Below are positions 61,793-64,000 of a stretch of 64,000 nucleotides of DNA, piece by piece. The notes below the pieces were generated by a model, which saw only the letters and a program-made list of their open reading frames with translations, did not search any database and had not been told where the DNA came from. The position numbers and the translations under genes were made by a program. The DNA is from Larkinella sp. C7 (GTDB lineage Bacteria > Bacteroidota > Bacteroidia > Cytophagales > Spirosomataceae). Position 1 is the first letter of the stretch. Every line of letters begins with the position of its first letter. Location of the stretch: assembly GCF_006149005.1 (NCBI RefSeq), contig NZ_VBSL01000022.1:1-64000 (forward strand), given 5' to 3'.

Positions 61793-62794
61793 TTAGTTTT
61801 CAGTTTGCGTCAACGCTTTCCAAATCAGATCCTTTAGTTCAGTCAATCCCTGCTGACGGACGGAAGAAACAAAAACCGCCGGGATATCAGCCGGTAAACG
61901 ATCCAAAATCGCCTTATAATCTATCTCCTCGATTAAATCTATTTTTGAGATTGCCAACAGGCGCTGTTTATCAAGCAATTCGGGATTATACTGCCGCAAT
62001 TCGTTCAATAAAGTCTCGTATTCAGCTCCGCAGTCCTCACTGGTTGCTGGTACCAGAAATAGCAGAATTGAGTTCCGTTCAATGTGCCGCAGAAAACGCA
62101 GCCCCAGGCCTTTTCCCTGTGATGCACCTTCAATAATTCCCGGCACATCGGCCATGACAAACGATTTATAATCCCGGTAAGCAACGACCCCTAACTGGGG
62201 GACAAGGGTTGTAAAGGGATAATCCGCAATTTCGGGTTTAGCCGCCGACAGGACGGACAGCAACGTTGATTTACCCGCATTTGGAAACCCAACCAGCCCA
62301 ACATCAGCGAGCAGTTTCAATTCTAGAATAACCCATTCTTCAAGCCCCGGCTCGCCCGGTTGTGCATAGTCGGGAGCCTGCTTGGTTGCAGATTTAAAGT
62401 GGGTGTTTCCCATACCTCCCCGGCCACCGGGTAAGAGAATGACTTGCTGGCCATCCTCCGTAATTTCGGCCATTCGATCGCCGGTTTCAGCGTGACGGGC
62501 TATGGTTCCCAGCGGAACCTCAATAATGACGTCTTCGCCTTCGGCTCCGGTTCGCCGACCTCCTTCGCCCCCTTTTCCGGGTTTTGCCTTGATGTGTTTC
62601 TGATATTTCAGGTGCAGCAGGGTCCAAAGCTGCGAACTTCCTTTCAGGATAATGTGACCACCCCGACCGCCATCGCCCCCATCAGGTCCGCCTTTATCGA
62701 CGTGTTTTTCCCGCCGAAAGTGCATGGAACCCGCACCACCTGCACCGGATCGAATGTTTATTTTTACGTAATCTATAAAATTTGATGAAGCCAT
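61793..62794 (-). CDS. obg: GTPase Obg/CgtA
   Basis: 333 residues. The glycine-rich Obg domain fills the first 155 residues ([42 protein letters not shown]). The G domain has [20 protein letters not shown] (G1), then [29 protein letters not shown] (G3) and SKIDL (G4). Obg acts in large-subunit ribosome assembly and the stringent response. The variable C-terminal OCT domain seen in some species is missing, as is common. adk lies 29 bases upstream on the same strand. Confidence 0.95.
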   Translation of the reverse strand: MASSNFIDYVKINIRSGAGGAGSMHFRREKHVDKGGPDGGDGGRGGHIILKGSSQLWTLLHLKYQKHIKAKPGKGGEGGRRTGAEGEDVIIEVPLGTIARHAETGDRMAEITEDGQQVILLPGGRGGMGNTHFKSATKQAPDYAQPGEPGLEEWVILELKLLADVGLVGFPNAGKSTLLSVLSAAKPEIADYPFTTLVPQLGVVAYRDYKSFVMADVPGIIEGASQGKGLGLRFLRHIERNSILLFLVPATSEDCGAEYETLLNELRQYNPELLDKQRLLAISKIDLIEEIDYKAILDRLPADIPAVFVSSVRQQGLTELKDLIWKALTQTEN

Positions 62795-62823
62795 GCTACT
62801 GTTTTAGGCCTATCGCTTGTATT

Positions 62824-63414
62824 TTACTGGCGAACATTCGCAGTGACCGTTTCAATTTCGGCACAGATGGCCTGAAATATTTCTTCAATATTCCCAATGC
62901 CACCAATGGCTTTGAACTTTCCTTGCGACTCGTAGTAACTGGCGACAGGTGCCGTTTTATCATTGTACTCTTTAATCCTGCGATGGATCAATGCTTCGTT
63001 CTGATCGTCAGGACGGCCCGACGATTGCCCCCGAATCAGCAGCCGTTTGGTCAGTTCGTCTTCATCCACCACCAGGGCCACCATGACCTTGATCTGGGTG
63101 TTGTGCTGGGCCAACAGTTCATCGAGCGCTTCCGCCTGGGGAACTGTTCGTGGAAATCCATCAAAAATGAAGCCAGCCGCTGACTGATTTTCTTTTAGCT
63201 TATTCTCAATCATACCGATCACGACCTCATCGGGCACCAGAATTCCCTGGTCCATGAGCATCTTGGCTCGCAAGCCCAGTTCCGTGCCCCCCCGTATTTC
63301 GGAGCGCAGCAGGTCGCCGGTTGACAAATGCACCAATTGATATTGGGCAATTAATTTTTCACTTTGTGTGCCTTTTCCGGCACCCGGCGGGCCAAATAGT
63401 ACAAGGTTAAGCAT
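62824..63414 (-). CDS. adk: adenylate kinase, short type
   Basis: 196 residues from the ATG at 63414; a longer frame would start in noncoding sequence. The P-loop is GPPGAGKGTQSEKLI, with family segments LVHLSTGDLLRSEIRGG, FIFDGFPRTVPQAEALDELL and RGQSSGRPDDQNEALIHRRI. The lid is of the short kind with no zinc-binding Cys. It interconverts ATP plus AMP and two ADP. The obg gene follows and is probably in the same transcript. Confidence 0.95.
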   Translation of the reverse strand: MLNLVLFGPPGAGKGTQSEKLIAQYQLVHLSTGDLLRSEIRGGTELGLRAKMLMDQGILVPDEVVIGMIENKLKENQSAAGFIFDGFPRTVPQAEALDELLAQHNTQIKVMVALVVDEDELTKRLLIRGQSSGRPDDQNEALIHRRIKEYNDKTAPVASYYESQGKFKAIGGIGNIEEIFQAICAEIETVTANVRQ

Positions 63415-63515
63415 AGAGTGATAGCAAGATACACGCAGGTTTATGCACAAAATTACAATTGTTGGCAGGAAAACAGCATTTTCCGGCCGAAGTATTTATC
63501 AATAGGTGTCTACGA

Positions 63516-63553
63516 ACAAAAAGAGGAACCGTTTCAGGGGTTCCTCTTTTTGT
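63516..63553 (-). terminator. intrinsic terminator after the TPR gene
   Basis: A 15-bp perfect stem (ACAAAAAGAGGAACC with its complement) and an 8-base loop, 20 bases past the TPR stop codon on the minus strand. The A- and T-rich outer arms may let it work in both directions. Confidence 0.85.
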
Positions 63554-63573
63554 CAATAATCCGTCAGTACCGG

Positions 63574-64000
63574 TTATTTCGTAGCTTTCACCGGCTTTTT
63601 GGCAGCGGGCTTGGCGGCTGGTTTTGCAGCCGGTTGCGGTGCCGGCGGATTCAGTGCATTTTGCACATCCTTATCGTTCGGATCAAGCTCAGCAGCTTTC
63701 GTCAAATATTCCTTCGATTTAACGGCATCGTTTTTGTTAGCGTAGTACGATGACAGAAACTTATAGGCGGTCATCATATACCGTTTGTTTGCTTCTTTCT
63801 TTGCCGCATCGGCAGCGATTTCCTTATCGGAAACCTCCAGGTATTTTTCATACAGCGGTACAGGCTCACCGGTGGCCATTGCGCCCTTGGTATCACTGAA
63901 ATAATTCGCGGAAGCACGGAAATAATAACCGGGTGACCAATCAGGTGTAATCTGATTTACTTTCAGGAACGCCGAATCAGCAGCCGCGTAATATTTTTCT
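63574..64000 (-). CDS. tetratricopeptide-repeat protein, C-terminal part (partial)
   Basis: About 141 codons are open to the window edge, so the start is not seen. The visible part holds TPR-like helices (YAAADSAFLKVNQITPDWS; YKFLSSYYANKNDAVKSKEY, then LTKAAELDPNDKDVQNAL). It ends with a low-complexity tail of PAAKPAAKPAAKK type, rich in Pro, Ala and Lys. TPRs bind other proteins; this tail and spacing resemble Bacteroidota periplasmic TPR proteins, but no function is assigned. Confidence 0.8.
   Translation of the reverse strand, partial: EKYYAAADSAFLKVNQITPDWSPGYYFRASANYFSDTKGAMATGEPVPLYEKYLEVSDKEIAADAAKKEANKRYMMTAYKFLSSYYANKNDAVKSKEYLTKAAELDPNDKDVQNALNPPAPQPAAKPAAKPAAKKPVKATK

Noticed and set aside
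1-64000. CRISPR arrays, rRNA or tRNA genes, intact insertion sequences, prophage
   Set aside because: No regularly spaced repeats, conserved rRNA/tRNA sequence, transposase, integrase or phage structural gene was recognised; the only repeats are intergenic hairpins and the glycosyltransferase duplication.

Overview
The window looks like chromosomal DNA of a Bacteroidota member of the order Cytophagales, most like the Spirosoma/Larkinella group. The grounds are a SusC/SusD pair controlled by an ECF sigma factor and FecR, type IX secretion (T9SS) C-terminal sorting domains, TAnnTTTG-type -7 promoter boxes, few Shine-Dalgarno sequences, moderate-to-high GC, and planctomycete-like DUF1549/DUF1553/DUF1501 genes of the sort Cytophagales carry. 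The genus is an inference. No rRNA, tRNA, CRISPR array, intact insertion sequence or prophage was seen, and no gene-free stretch exceeds 300 bases.

Layout. (1) 1-5507, minus strand: sigma factor, FecR, SusC and the first codons of SusD, a nutrient-uptake locus with trans-envelope signalling. (2) 5707-6114: an orphan gene resembling contact-dependent-inhibition immunity proteins. (3) 6155-14060: a Tat-exported beta-propeller protein, a membrane cytochrome with leucine-rich repeats, a DUF1549/LamG/DUF1553 protein and a Tat-exported DUF1501 protein. (4) 14100-16707: SnoaL-like protein, GNAT acetyltransferase, MscS channel and the 3' remnant of a SusD gene. (5) 16879-22240: a redox module of ankyrin-repeat protein, DUF2271 protein with a flavinylation-type motif, PepSY-membrane/diflavin reductase and, convergent to them, the flavin transferase ApbE. 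(6) 22340-28819: oxidoreductase, sulfatase-modifying-factor-like protein, ABC-F ATPase, DedA, Fur-family regulator and gamma-carbonic anhydrase. (7) 28976-47009: a Wzx/Wzy-type exopolysaccharide locus with export channel, chain-length protein, GDP-mannose dehydratase-like enzyme, flippase, six glycosyltransferases, a methyltransferase-like protein, polymerase, initiating phosphoglycosyltransferase and Wzi. (8) 56535-47087, minus strand: nuoABCDE, a PhyH-type dioxygenase, then nuoFGHIJ, with a shortened NuoG and no nuoKLMN in the window. (9) 56678-61738, minus strand: two secreted SGNH esterases with T9SS tails. (10) 61793-64000, minus strand: obg, adk and a TPR protein cut by the window edge.

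The most interesting system is the redox module. A cytosolic NAD(P)H-dependent diflavin domain fused to a His-rich PepSY membrane domain could pass electrons outward to a periplasmic DUF2271 protein whose SAITGAS motif looks like a covalent FMN attachment site, with ApbE adding the flavin. A second theme is a set of intergenic inverted repeats, several built from short repeated words (arms up to 36 bp, perfect), found between genes and even inside the nuo operon.
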